Of a stretch of DNA of 64,000 nucleotides, positions 34,870 through 46,563 are shown piece after piece. The translations under genes and the position numbers were made by a program. Source of the stretch: Grifola frondosa (Eukaryota > Basidiomycota > Agaricomycetes > Polyporales > Grifolaceae); NCBI GenBank assembly GCA_001683735.1, contig LUGG01000009.1:1240001-1304000 (forward strand), in the 5' to 3' direction. The notes under the pieces were generated by a model. That model was not told where the DNA came from. It saw nothing but the letters and a program-made list of their open reading frames with translations, and searched no databases. Position 1 is the stretch's first letter, and every line of letters starts with the position of its first letter.

Positions 34870-37800
34870 ATGGCTCCGTTTGTCTCCCCAGATGTCATCC
34901 TCAGCAATTTTAAGGAGCGAGCAGAATCACTGACTGTTCAAGGTTTAATCTGTCTCGGGGATGACCAACAGCTCGTTGACATGCTCTTCGTCATGCAGGT
35001 GACAAGTTGTACATTGGAACTGCTACGGGGAACTTGCACGTATACAAGATTGAAGATTCTACTGGTTTGTATTCATGATTTACATCGTTCTCATTGCTCA
35101 AACTACATAGCAGGTGATAACGAACAGCACGCGGAGCTCGTCGAAACTAAGAAGGCGCTATGTCGTAGAGCTATTGAGCAGCTTGGATTCATCAAGGACG
35201 TGAACTCGCTTGTGGTTTTATCTGGTGAGCAGTCCCAATTATGACTACGAAATTTCTTGAGTTTTCGTTTAGAGTCGCAGTTATCGCTCTTCCCTCTCCC
35301 GACGTTCACTCCGCCGACGCCCCTCGTGAAGACCAAAGGAGCTTTATCATTTGCACTGCACACAGGTGTTGAATACATAGACTCTGATGGCAAATCCCTG
35401 CAGGCAGGCGACGCAAGTTCTGCCAAGGGGAAAGGTTTGCCTACGATCGTAACCCGTCTTGCTGTTGGCTGTAAAAGGAAGATCGTCCTCTACTCATGGA
35501 GAGATAGTGAGCCACAGGAGGTTCAGGTGTGTGCAATGTTCCCGATGTTTTGTTCGACTTTCATGTTGCATGAACGCACAGGAATCCACGTTACCACATT
35601 CCCCAAGGTCGATGACGTTCTTGAACAATGAGACCATATGCTTCGGCTACTCGCCTTCAGATTACGCACTCTTCTCTATTGCGTCTTCGTCTACAATCGA
35701 AATTACTACACCTGTGACGGCTACGGCTTCAAACAGCAGCATCAGCAATATGGGTATAGGCGCGCTCAGCGGACTTGGCGGCTATATGACACTTGGTCTC
35801 GGAGCCAAGGCGAAGCCTTGTGTCATCACAATTACTGAGATGGAAGCTTTGATAGCGAAAGAGAGTGAGTGCAGCATACAATCAATGAGATGCAAAATCT
35901 TGACCATACGGACTAGACAACGGCTTCTTGATCGGTGGTGAGGGCAAAACCACGAGGACCTCTAACATAGACTGGCCTGCGCCGCCGGAAGAGTTGGGTA
36001 AGCATTCGTTTCATATTACTGCTATGTGAACAAGATGAATTGTGTAGCCTTCGTGAAACCCTACGTCTTCTCCGTCATGCCTGCCGGCTCCGTTCCTACA
36101 AGTCAGGCTGAGGGCGGCTCGGGACCATCGCAAACAAATTTTGTCGCATCTCCTGTTATTGAAATTCGCTCTTCAATATCCCTCTTACCCGTACAAACTA
36201 TACCCTTCCCCCCTGCAAACCCTAGCACAACCCAGACTGCTACAGGCCATGCGGTCCGCTTACTGACTTCCTCTCCCTCTTCAAAGTCGCCACTTTTCGT
36301 CGTGACTACCCCACAGACCGTGCTACGGCTACTGTTGCAGGTAGCTGCATATGGCGATTCCGTATGCGCTCCTGGAGTGAGCAAATTGACGAATTGGTGG
36401 AAGCGGGCTCTTATGCGGATGCGTTGGCGCTGATCGAGACTCTGGATCCTGCTGTCCTCCCAGATAAGGTAGTCATATTTGTCGTCCAGAAGACTTGGCT
36501 TTCACTCATTGCGCCTATCCAGGAACGCAGACAGCGCCAAATCCGAGGCTTAAACGCAGTAGCTCAATTCCGCGAAGGCAAATACGATGACGCTATCAAC
36601 GCATTTATCGATCTGGATATCAATCCAGCCAAGGTTGTAGCCTTGTACCCTGAGAGCGTCGCTGGCAGGCTGTCGCTACCTCAAGACGAGTGGATACCCT
36701 TGTACGGCGGGCCCAAGAAGCCAGAAGTCGTCACACCGCCTCCCGCAGACCTCCATAAAGAAAAAGAACAAGAGACGTCCCCTCCTGCTGTGGATTCCCC
36801 GCCTCGAGCGTCAACGCCCAAGGGTTCTGTACGTGGTGTACTGAAAACAGGTATAGAATCGCTGGTCTCTACGGTCACAAAGGAGGACGATGCAATCTCA
36901 ATACGGAGCCAGCGCAGGGACAAAAAGAACGGTGAGACAACCTACACTTCTTACAACATAGAATGCCTGATAGTTGGTATTTCAGATGGATTCCACCGCT
37001 CAATTGAGACGCTGATGCGCTATCTTTCCGACCGCCGGCCGAAGATTTCGGGCGCGCTCGCTGCGCTCAATATCACCTCTGCGCAGTCCCACGAAATGCC
37101 CTACCTCTCTGCTGCTTCCACCGATGACCTCTTCAGTCTTCCAAATGCGCCGCTCTCTGCGCTGACCCCAGAGGAGCTCGTGCGGTTTGCGCAGATAGTT
37201 GACACTGCACTTTTCAAGTCGTATCTTCTCGTCCGCCCAGGATTGCTCGCACCTCTCTGTAGAGTAGGCAACTGGTGTGAAGTGTCGGAGGTCGAGGAAG
37301 TTCTCCGCGCACGAGAGGTGATCTGCATGCTTATGCCAGTTGCCATGTCATGGCTCATTTAACTATCTTCAGAAATTCTCTGAGCTGATCTATCTGTACA
37401 ATGGGAAGAAGATGCATGGCAAAGCACTGGACCTATTACAACAGTGCGTAGCTAGCCAGCACTCTGGCAATGTGCCGTTCTCACAGACCTGCAGACTGAG
37501 CGAAAAGGAGACCGACATGCGAGACAAGCTCTCGCCCACCGTCTCGTATCTGCAACGTCTCGGCCCAGAGCACCTCGACCAGATCTTCCAGCACTCGCGG
37601 TGGGTCTTCTCGCAGGACCCGGACATCGCATTCGAGGTATTGTGCATTCTACGCAGCCCGCTTTCCGTACCCACTGACGCGAGTGCAGATATTCACCTCA
37701 GAGGAAGCGGAGCTCCCGCGCCTGCCCGTCGCTGAGTTCCTCGAGAAGATCGACCCGAGCATCTGCGCGCGCTACATCGAGTACCTCATCGCCGAGCGCG

Positions 37801-38831
37801 GGGAGGAGTCCGCGCTGTTCCACGACCGGCTGGCTGAGCTCTACCTACGCATGACGTTGGCGGCGAAAAAGCGGGGCGACGACGGTAATATCGTTCTTAT
37901 ATTTCTCCGTGTGGATTTGGCTGACGACTCGCAACAGAGTTTCCGCAGGGAGATGTACGAGAAGCTCCTGCAATTCATTGACACGACACAGCATTATCAG
38001 ACGGACCGCTTATTTGGGCTATTGCCATCCGAAGGTTGGTCCGCCCACCCTTAACAAAATATCTGAGCTCAAGTTGTCCTCCTGCCTCGCATTGCAGACC
38101 TATTCGAGGCAAAGGCGATCCTTCTGGGCCGGCTAGGTCGCCACGATAGCGCACTGGAAATATATGTCTACCGCCTGCAAGACTTCCTCAAGGCAGAAGA
38201 GTGCGTTCATCTTCCATCACCCAGCCTCATTATTCATCACGTCCCACAGGTACTGCAAGCGCGTCTTCCAGCCGCATTCTGCCACAGGCAATGTCTTCCT
38301 CACGCTCCTCCGCACCTACCTCCATCCGTCTCCTTCTGCACCCGCCTCAGCAGACCTTCTCCGTCCCGCACTTGACCTCATCAGCCGGCATAGCCCGCGT
38401 CTCGACGCGCTTGCGACGCTACAACTCCTCCCGCCACTAGTTACCGCGCACGACGTGCGCGCGTTCCTTGTCGAAGCACTACGCACACCACTCTTTGACA
38501 CTCGCGTTATTCGTGAGATCAGCAAGGCGCGCGACGAACAGGTTGCGAGGAAATTGATGTATCTGCAGACCAAGCGTGTGAGGGTAACAGATAGTCGAAT
38601 GTCGGTGCTCTCATCGTTCACCGATCACTGCGTCTGATGCTGTTTGGTTTCAGATGTCCTCAATGTCACAAGCGCATAGGTCATAGTGTCATCGCCGTTC
38701 ATGCGCCTCGGTAAGCAGATCTTCCACGCCATTCGGATGGTTCTAATGTTTCCAATCTGCTCAGCGGTGAAGTAACTCATTACCAGTGCCGAGAGGCTTT
38801 CTCGCGGAAACTGAAGGAAACCAGATCATGA
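34870..38831 (+). CDS. VPS39: VPS39/VAM6, HOPS complex subunit
   Basis: HOPS subunit that tethers vacuoles/late endosomes and binds Ypt7/Rab7. N-terminal CNH-like beta-propeller: MAPFVSPDVILSNFKERAES, KLYIGTATGNLHVYKIED, NSLVVLSE..LFPLPTF, IVTRLAVGCKRKIVLYSWRD. Then RMRSWSEQIDELVEAGSYAD and the clathrin-repeat/TPR solenoid: FREGKYDDAINAFIDLDINP, DTALFKSYLLVRPGLLAP, YLYNGKKMHGKALDLLQQ, IDPSICARYIEYLIAE, LGRLGRHDSALEIYVYRL. The C-terminal zinc motif is CPQCHKRIGHSVI, then HYQCREAFSRKLK, stop 38829-38831. About 15 exons. One frameshift at the C run 36309-36312 (VVTTP then TDRATATVAG), where five C would be needed. Start ATG 34870 fits the family (MAPF); an in-frame upstream ATG at 34801 is less likely. 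Confidence 0.9.
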
Positions 38832-39051
38832 GTATACCTTATTCTTTTCGTCGTATAATTACACTGTTTGAGCTTCATCGCTCCCAAACGACGACACGTA
38901 TAGACCGCGCCCACAATCTATTGGAATGTACAATCGATAGCAGAGAACGTGAAATCGGTATTGTCATTCTTAGAATGGCGTCTCTCTTTATCTCGTGCGA
39001 ATGGGCTATTTTCTGGCCATCTATAATGAATATTAATATTTCATAATTAAC
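38832..39051. other. 3' flank of VPS39, nothing further recognised
   Basis: AT-rich 220-bp spacer before the tRNA. Confidence 0.4.
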
Positions 39052-39131
39052 GGGTCGGTGGCGTAGTTGGTTATCGCATCTGTCTAACATAAGTACACAG
39101 AAGGTCCTCAGTTCGAGCCTGGGCCGACTCA
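39052..39131 (+). tRNA. tRNA-Val(AAC) with very short intron
   Basis: Acceptor GGGTCGG pairs with CCGACTC (one G-U), discriminator A. The D-arm GTAGTTGGTTAT-type loop, anticodon stem TCTGT/ACAGA, loop CT-AAC-A, and T-arm CTCAG/TTCGAGC/CTGGG all fit. About 6 nt (taagta) after the base 3' of the anticodon is best read as an intron. The anticodon AAC assigns valine. Confidence 0.8.
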
Positions 39132-39230
39132 CACTAGTTTTGTTTTTTTGCAGTTCTGTGTTTATGCATACGTACGTAGCGGTGGAGGCAAACCTCAACA
39201 TGCCAGCGTAATGTATGGTGATTGACAACT

Positions 39231-41029
39231 TCACACAAAATCTAATATACGTATCATATGTTCCCGTATTACTATACACAGGCGACCACTTGTCTCATCG
39301 AACACTAAGCCCGCGAACCTTTGCGATTCGTCATTATTATGTATCAGCATTTCCTCCTTGATCACCATCGGAGTTTTCTCCGGTGCAAATCCTACTTTCA
39401 TCAGCCGAATTTTCTTGCAGGACAAATCCAACTCTGCATAGACGGCCCGGTGCCCTCTCGCCCCCATCTGCATGTTCGGAGCCAAACGTCCTCCCGCAGA
39501 AATGCAGGCTTTCATGTCCACTTCTTCGACAGAAATGCTGGTGTGCCTTCGTAACATATTCAGTGAGCAACGGAGTAGCCGCGACCTCAGCGGACCGGTA
39601 GGACGTGATTTGAAGACGAGTCGGATAGACATGAGAGGAGACTACCTGTGAGACCCCCCTGATGCACTGTCCTTTCGAGAAGTTAGGATGAAATTGGTAC
39701 TCTGCAACGACGGGGCCGAGCTCGACCATGTCGCTGGGATTATGATCTTCATCGCCAGACCCTTTCGACTGTGAGAATATCCCGGATGGTATCTCGTAAA
39801 TGCGAAGCACAACGACTCCATCAACTTCAGCGATGAGAATGAGGAAGCCGTCATATAATCTTGACCAGATCCGCATGCAACACTACCAGAGACGGTGAAC
39901 GACCCCAAATGATACTGAATAATCTATAACGCACCTCCACCCAGCGCGAGTCTACCCAATGTACTCGTCCTGACCGTTTATTGACAAAGAAAATCTGTCG
40001 GCGGCCGGGGTTGATCCCCTGATCATCCGGGACAACGCCAGCCCCCGTATATGCAGTCGAGATAAGGATTTCATCATTATCTGAGGCCGAGATCTCTATG
40101 ATGGACAGCCGAGCACTCGGAGCTCGCGGATGTGGTTTGACAACAAATTTGCTGTCTGTCGTTGTGAAGTCACGGCCTGCATCCGCTAAGGACACTGAAT
40201 GGATCTCCACCACTTGATGCCTGAAAGGGAAGGAATGAACAAACGAAAGAACATAATCTACCAAGGACCGGACATACAATGATCCCACGGCGGCTGAAGA
40301 GAAACAAAACGTAGCGGAACGGCGCCCTGTTTCCCGAGGTACAATGTGTTGTCCGTTGACGGCTCCCGACGTCCTCGCGATATTCAGCACACACAATGGA
40401 TTGTCGATGTCTCCCAGGTACCATAGCGACATGCGCATCTCGAGGTGGAGCCCCATCAGTATTGCAGATAGGGATGTAACTAGAAGCCACCTGCCACCCG
40501 CTGATATCGACGAGGACACCCAACTGACACCCTGAATGCCAGATGTGAAATGATCGTCCCTGATATCCAGGTCTAGCGTGTGATATACGCGGGGGGGAGT
40601 TCTCAGCCAGTTTCTATCCAGACGAACTGCCTTGACGGAGATCTTCTGCAGCTCCTCGCTGGAATACGTCGAGAGAGATGCTCCGGGTATTATATCTATA
40701 GGGATGTCGAGATTCGATATCAGTTGGCGCCAGAGGTAGCCATCAGACCCAAATGTATTCAGGCAGTGACAGGTCTGCGTGCGGAAGGCGAGAGCATACA
40801 GTTCCAATAAGCTTCGAATGCAAAGCTGAGGCAAGAGACTCACCTGCTTCAACATTAACACATCCTGTACCGAGAGGTTCTGTGCGATCTCCAGGAGAAT
40901 ATCTTGCGCGAGGTCGGTGAGTTTATTGAACTTGTGCAGGGAAATGTCGAGTGAATAGATATTATATCGCTGGTTGGTGGTCACTGAAATTCTCGAATCT
41001 CTAAGCTCCTCGTCTTTAGAGCAACTCAC
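39231..41029 (-). CDS. F-box protein
   Basis: A likely substrate receptor for an SCF ubiquitin ligase. Around residues 35-75 the F-box reads LTDLAQDILLEIAQNLSVQD with VLMLKQ and, after an intron, TCHCLNTFGSDGYLWRQLIS. The rest is a beta-rich region, probably a propeller: GRWLLVTSLSAI, LHLEMRMSLWYLGDIDNPL, SRWVEVRYRLFSIIWGRSPS, DGFLILIAEVDGVVVLRIYE, and the end RLCIVIREHMIRILDFV to stop 39231. The frame must be bridged by one base near 39860 (DLVK to LYDGFLI) and again near 39540. Start at 41029 is the first ATG of an open frame that runs into the F-box. The substrate is unknown. Confidence 0.7.
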
Positions 41030-41279
41030 TGGTACTTGTCAAGGTGCAAGCGCTTAAACGTACAGATCGATCATATGATGCAACAATCATACGATCACAA
41101 GATAAGTACTAGGGAAGGCGTACAATTTCGCATTACGAGCATAAAGACATGTTACATTGATATGGCTACGTGTACTAGCATTCACAACATTGTCCACCAC
41201 GGTACATATTACAACCACCACCATACACGATTCTGGATAAAACAGTAAAAGTACTCCAAGGAAATTGATATTCTTTGCT

Positions 41280-42495
41280 CTAGATGACTTGCGGTGGCCA
41301 GTCAGGAAGACTGGTGAGTGCAGCGTTGATGCTCTCACGAACGCGACGTTTAGAAGCGATATCGCCCGACTGGCGATAGCCCGTGAAGACTTCGTTCATC
41401 TGGAACGCGGATGCCGCAATCGAATCTTTGGGACGCAGGATAACGTGAGCACACATATCGATTTAGCTGAGAAGGGGAAATGGCATCTGTACGCACTGAA
41501 GTTAGACTCGGCTTCCTTCGCAAGCTGTTTAGAGATATGAGAATTATCCCAGAAGCTGACGCGAGCGGGAACCAGACACTCACGCTTTCTAACCGCGCAA
41601 ACTCCTGAGCCTGCCCGCCATACGCCCCTCCACCATAACCGCCACCACCAAACAAGCCGGCTCCTCCCATCGCTCGAACCCGGTCCTCAATCTCACGCTT
41701 GCGCGCTGCCCACGCGTCCTTCAAAGCTTCAAATGTATTTTGCGCCTATCCATATAAAGTCAGAGCAGATCGCACATCAGTTACCGTAGTTAAGGTAAGG
41801 GACACGGATACAATGACGCACCTGCTTCCATGTAGTCGGATCCCAGGCCTCTAGCTCTGTCTTGTGCTGCTGCACATAATCCCGCGGATGCGGTGGTCTG
41901 TACTGCGATGAATTTCCGCCATATGAAGCCGACGAGCTTTGGCTCTGGGCATAGGGATCGAACTCTGGGAAGTATTCTGCTGAGGCTGCTGGGGAGCATA
42001 GCCAGACTGGTATCCTGATTCGTACTGAGGTGAAGCCACATAGCCTGTGTACTGTGGCTGCTGTTGTTGCTGCTGCTGAGGCAATACACCATAAGCATTA
42101 TTGACGCCAGCCAGTTGCTGGCCAAAGGCAGAAGATGGCTGGAATGGCCGTCCGGTCATCTGCGGTGTCTGGAGAGGTGGAGATGTCACCGGAACGTAGC
42201 CCTGCTGATTCTGAGCATACCCGGTGTTCGATCCCCAGCCGGTTTGTTGGGGTTGGTACGCTCCATAACCAGTGGACGGTGTAAGGCTCTGCTGCCCACC
42301 ATATCCTGTCACATTCGAGTTGGCGGGGGAACCAGAAGGCTGCAGCCACGCGGTGTACTGACCCGACGAGCTGCTTAGATCACTCGATCCCGAGATGTCG
42401 GGAAAGCGCGTGAGGGCGTTGGAAGGGTGGTCTATGAACGGGTTATTGGATATTTCAGGGGGAGGAGAGCCGTAGCTGCGTCGAGGAGAATACAT
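41280..42495 (-). CDS. Pro/Gln-rich conserved basidiomycete protein of unknown function
   Basis: Start MYSPRRSYGSPPPEISNNPF at 42495. Then a 150-residue Tyr/Gln/Pro/Gly low-complexity region with a polyglutamine run (seven Gln near 42075). The C-terminal ordered part is YFPEFDPYAQSQ, RPPHPRDYVQQHKTELEAWD, LKDAWAARKREIEDRVRAMG, FQMNEVFTGYRQSGDIASKR and RRVRESINAALTSLPDWPPQ, stop 41280-41282. That C-terminal region is helical and has the feel of an actin/endocytosis adaptor, but no named domain is recognised. Four exons. One base appears missing after the QQPQQ repeat (near 41970), where the reading switches into YFPEFDPYAQ. Confidence 0.65.
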
Positions 42496-42909
42496 AGGTT
42501 TTAAATGCCAAAAGAGTCAAAGCGATGTCAAGAGACAAGTAGATGTGACGGTGATGGGACCGGAATATCTGCTTTTGGCTGCGCTGCGGCAATTGTGGCA
42601 CTGAACGCCACTCCATCACGTGACCGCGGCCCGAAGTTGAGACTCCTGCTACGGATCGTAGACCAAAAAAGCGTGAACTGGTCGAACTAGTTCAGGCATT
42701 CTGTGCACAATATGCTGCCAATTGGCGGCATTTCTATGGAATTACATATAATGCATAGATTGATCGATTTATAAACAGCATGCGTTTAGAATCGTCAATA
42801 TAACAAGCACAAGCCATCGAAAGATAGACTTAATGAAGACTTCAACTGATGGAAGAAAGAGATCAACCTGCAACATAAGAGCACACAGCATAAGCAGCAT
42901 AAAACCATA

Positions 42910-45272
42910 TTAATGCACCGTCACGCGGCGAGACCGCCTCTCTCGTCTCCTCTCCCGACGTCTTTCGCGACGTTCCTCCCGTTCCGCTCTCCTCGCTCTG
43001 AATGCCTCTCCTCTCATATAGTGAGGAATACGCCAGAAGTCGTTCACCAAGACATCCTTTATCACCTGAGCGTTTTCCTTGGCCACGCTCACTCTCCCGC
43101 GCATCCGCTCCCTCACGGATGAGATGAGGCGTCCACCGACCGCCTTCAAATCCTTCGCTCTGCTCTGCGCTCGCGCGTGTCTAAGTCGGATGGTGTCCCG
43201 AAGCACCTGCACCGTGTCCTTCGACTGCGTCCACGCAAGTTCGGTCTGCTGTACGATCACACGTACCAACTCGTCCAAGGCGTCGTAAATCTCCTGCATA
43301 TCCATGTGCATCCTGGCGATGACCACGCGCATATCGAAGTATTCCGAGATAGACCCCGCAATACGCGTGCTCAACGCATATAGTGAATCCTCTGCCAATG
43401 CACGTGCCTTCCCTTTACCCGTACTCTGAGGCTGCGGCGAAACGGAGTGACCTTTCCCGAATGCGTCTGCGACGACAGCGGGCGTCTGTGGAGTCGGACG
43501 GAGCATGAGATCCGTGACATGGTGCCAAGCGATGAGCCCGCATCCACAATCGCATTCGGATGGCGCGTCAGTTACGGTAGTATGGCCTGCACTTGAAGTG
43601 GAAGCTACAGGGGCCTTCATAGCAACCGATGACGTTGTCGCAGGGACAGGGATGGGGTGCAGCACTGCGAGGGCAAAGTCCTTGAGTGATGAAGGAATCA
43701 GTGAGGATCCTGTTTCAGATGGTGAAGAGGTTAAAGAATGATTAGCAACCGGCGATGTAGTGGCCGGACGAAGGAGGCCCCATAGGGGAGGCGGTCCCGC
43801 TCGCTCAGGAATTGGAGCTAAGCCTCGAGTACTCAATGCTCCATTGATCACGTATCCTAAAACGACCGACAAGACAGCGAATCTGCCAAATAAATCAGTT
43901 AAGGACATGAATCATCTGAATCATCAATACAAATGCGGGTCATACATGGTGAGGGCGTGAGTAGACATCAGTCCCTTGATTGACCTGCGCTGCACAGCGA
44001 AGAGAAGCGGTCCAAATGCGCGTGCCACCCGGACGGGACTTGCGCGTTCGATGTCCTCTTGTTCAAGAACGACAGATGCACCGTACGACACAATTGCGTG
44101 TTGGTTTCTTGGTATCCCAAATGTATCCCACTGTTGCTCTGCATCAAGCAATCTGTCGCCAAAATCCAACTGTTCGGCGCCGGTGAAGCTCCGAGATAAA
44201 ATGGGGAGATAGAGACTGTGGTTCGGAATGGTCGTGATGACTGATGGGAGGAAAACAACTGCTAAAGAAGGACGTTCTAAAGAAGAAAAGACACTCGGCT
44301 GCGACGCGGATGAAGTCATTTTCACGAACTAGAGCAAAATATGCTCACCTCGTCGTCGTGAATCGTGCGATCAATGATGGAAACAACGCGACGAACACGA
44401 ACACCACTTCCGTTTGAAGCAAGTACACGGATCTGAGCACCTGCGGAGCTCACAGGCATGGAGGACAGAATAAGATTGCCACCATGAGCCGCCTTCTCGA
44501 GGAGTGTATCGATAAGAGAATACTCCATTGCCGACGAAGCGCCGTAAACAACGACATAAAGGTCAGGACTCAATGGCGCTGGTTCATCTGCATGTGCGAC
44601 ATCCTGTGTGACCTCGGGTATGGAGAGTGGCCCCGGGTCCGCAGCACTGGGCACCTGATCAACGTCTTCACGGGGCAAAGCGTGCGTGTCCGTATCGGAC
44701 AGCGGCAAGTCAGTGTCTGACGGGGTGGAGATGTCCTCATAGGATGGATTCAGCAGATCGTCATGCGGGCTGGTGAGTGGGTCGGGGAACGAGAGTCTGA
44801 GATCGCGCGAGTGGACGATCGAGGTCTGCACAGAGGCGTTAAGGGAGTTGGAGCGCGAAGCACTGAGAGTGCTCATCATGCTCTGATCGAGGGCAGCCTT
44901 CACGCGTTGCTCTTCCTCAGGATCCTCCATCTCCGTGTGTAAAGCGACTGCAGCAACGGAAAGCGCTCTGTCGCTGCGGAGAGGGAGTTCGGAGTTGACG
45001 GCCACATCCAACACGCCCACGGGAGACTCGTCTGTGCTGTCTTCCGCTTCCAAGAGACCCTCCCAGCCTTGGACATCTCCATCTTGCGAGCTATCGGCAC
45101 TCTCGAAAGACCTTCTGGAGGGTGGCCTGTAATCCGCATATTCGCGATCGCTGTCATCTGAGCCGACGACGGAGTCGGTATCCTCGGATGCTCTGCTGCT
45201 AGCAACGTCCAACCAATCCGAGTCAGACAAACTCTCAATCTCTGACAGAGTATTCAGGTCGTTCGAATCCAT
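42910..45272 (-). CDS. Unknown protein with one central membrane segment
   Basis: Start MDSNDLNTLSEIESLSDSDW at 45272. A 200-residue acidic, Ser/Asp-rich disordered region leads to an ordered Ile/Val-rich domain (DLYVVVYGASSAMEYSLID, ILSSMPVSSAGAQIRVLAS, RRVVSIIDRTIHDDE). After an intron the second domain has FLPVVITTIPNHSL-like strands, WDTFGIPRNQHAIVSYGASV and RRSIKGLMSTHALT. After a third exon junction a hydrophobic span (FAVLSVVLGYVINGAL) is followed by a Ser/Pro linker, a helix with MHMDMQEIYDALDELVRVIV and a very basic Arg/Glu tail ending RRVTVH. The two globular parts flanking a TM span suggest an organelle membrane protein. No family is recognised. Frames join cleanly with GT-AG introns. 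Confidence 0.6.
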
Positions 45273-45330
45273 GGTAGATAAGGGAGATTCAAGTGTTGGA
45301 AGTGCGGAAAGGGGTGAAGCAAGAAGGCGC

Positions 45331-45341
45331 TATATAAGGGG
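45331..45341 (-). promoter_or_regulatory. Possible TATA box
   Basis: TATATAAGGG on the plus strand (TTATATA reading toward the gene) lies about 60 bp upstream of the start codon at 45272. Position and sequence fit a core promoter; nothing else supports it. Confidence 0.35.
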
Positions 45342-46563
45342 TTGTCGCAGCTTACGGAATATACCGTGCCACATTCATGATCGGAAGATCTAATCTTATC
45401 GTCTACTCCCACCCTGATTTGCCATGATGGACACTGAAGTACTGACGGAGCGTGGAGTGAGACAAGCCACATCACACATGCACATGAGTACGTGTCGCAA
45501 ACATGCTGGAACATGCGAGCAGCATTCGAGCCCATTCTGGCCGAGCCACGCACTCAAAGTTTGGCTTACTTCCAGTCAGCCATCACAAAAGATCGTGTTC
45601 ACCACGCCTGCAAGTGAACTGCCAGCAGGACCCTACGCAACGGGAAGAATTCTTTTCCGAGTGATGGCTCGTTGAGACGAGTGCGCGTGAAGCATCCTCT
45701 CGGCCACCACGCTCGGGTTATTTTGCAACTTGACTACTGAGCCGAAGGCGAACGTGATAAAGCAAAAAGACGGGAAAAACAGTACAATTTTGCTGAAATA
45801 TTTTGGACGATGTACAGATATGAGTTATACCTATGTACTGCCATTAATTGTCGGCTAGAGCAGATGTTAAAAATTGAACTTGTACACCTTCCATTTTCGT
45901 ATGATCGAGAACCATTCCATCGTCTTCCCGATCTCATCTACGTTCTTGCCAGTCTGGCCTCGGTATAATCCTCTGGAAATTACTTGACGAGTGCAGAATC
46001 GTTGTGCGGCATGTTGATTGCAGGTCAGGAGGTGGCCGATATGACTCCCACATAAGCTGCGGCACCGTGTGATCCAGTGAGGCGGTGAATTCGGAACCGG
46101 AATAAACACATCTGAGTCATTTATAGTCCACGGTGCGGACCCAAAAGTTTTAATGATTGAAGACCCTACAGAATTCGGCCTCAAAATCCAAAGTCGAGGA
46201 GTATTTAGGATCACCCATACAGACGCATGGATCGCGTGAACACAACATGAAAGGAATCACCAACCTACACGAGTTTCTTACATCAACAACAACAGAATTA
46301 CTGTCCAGAGACGTGCATACAATGGGTTACCGATAATACATATCCTGAGGCTGAATATAACAGGGAGGCCTCGTACAGCCCGAATGGGCAGAAAAAATCG
46401 ACAAGGGACAGAGGACGGACAAAGGTATAAGAGCATAGCCGTATAATGAGAGACGTAAAAAGAAGTCGCCAAAGACATAAAGAATCGTGTAAATAATAAA
46501 GATGAGGTAACGCGAGGTGGAGGAAGGAGAAGACGAAGATATAACGAAAGGAATGACGACACA
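45342..46563. other. Intergenic, one weak open frame only
   Basis: A minus-strand frame (45867-46214) reads as a 115-codon peptide ending WFSIIRKWKVYKFNF but has no recognised family and an equally open alternative frame, so no gene is called. Confidence 0.35.

Noticed and set aside
45867..46214. 115-codon minus-strand open frame ending in a Trp/Lys-rich peptide
   Set aside because: A second frame of the same stretch is equally open, and no family is recognised.
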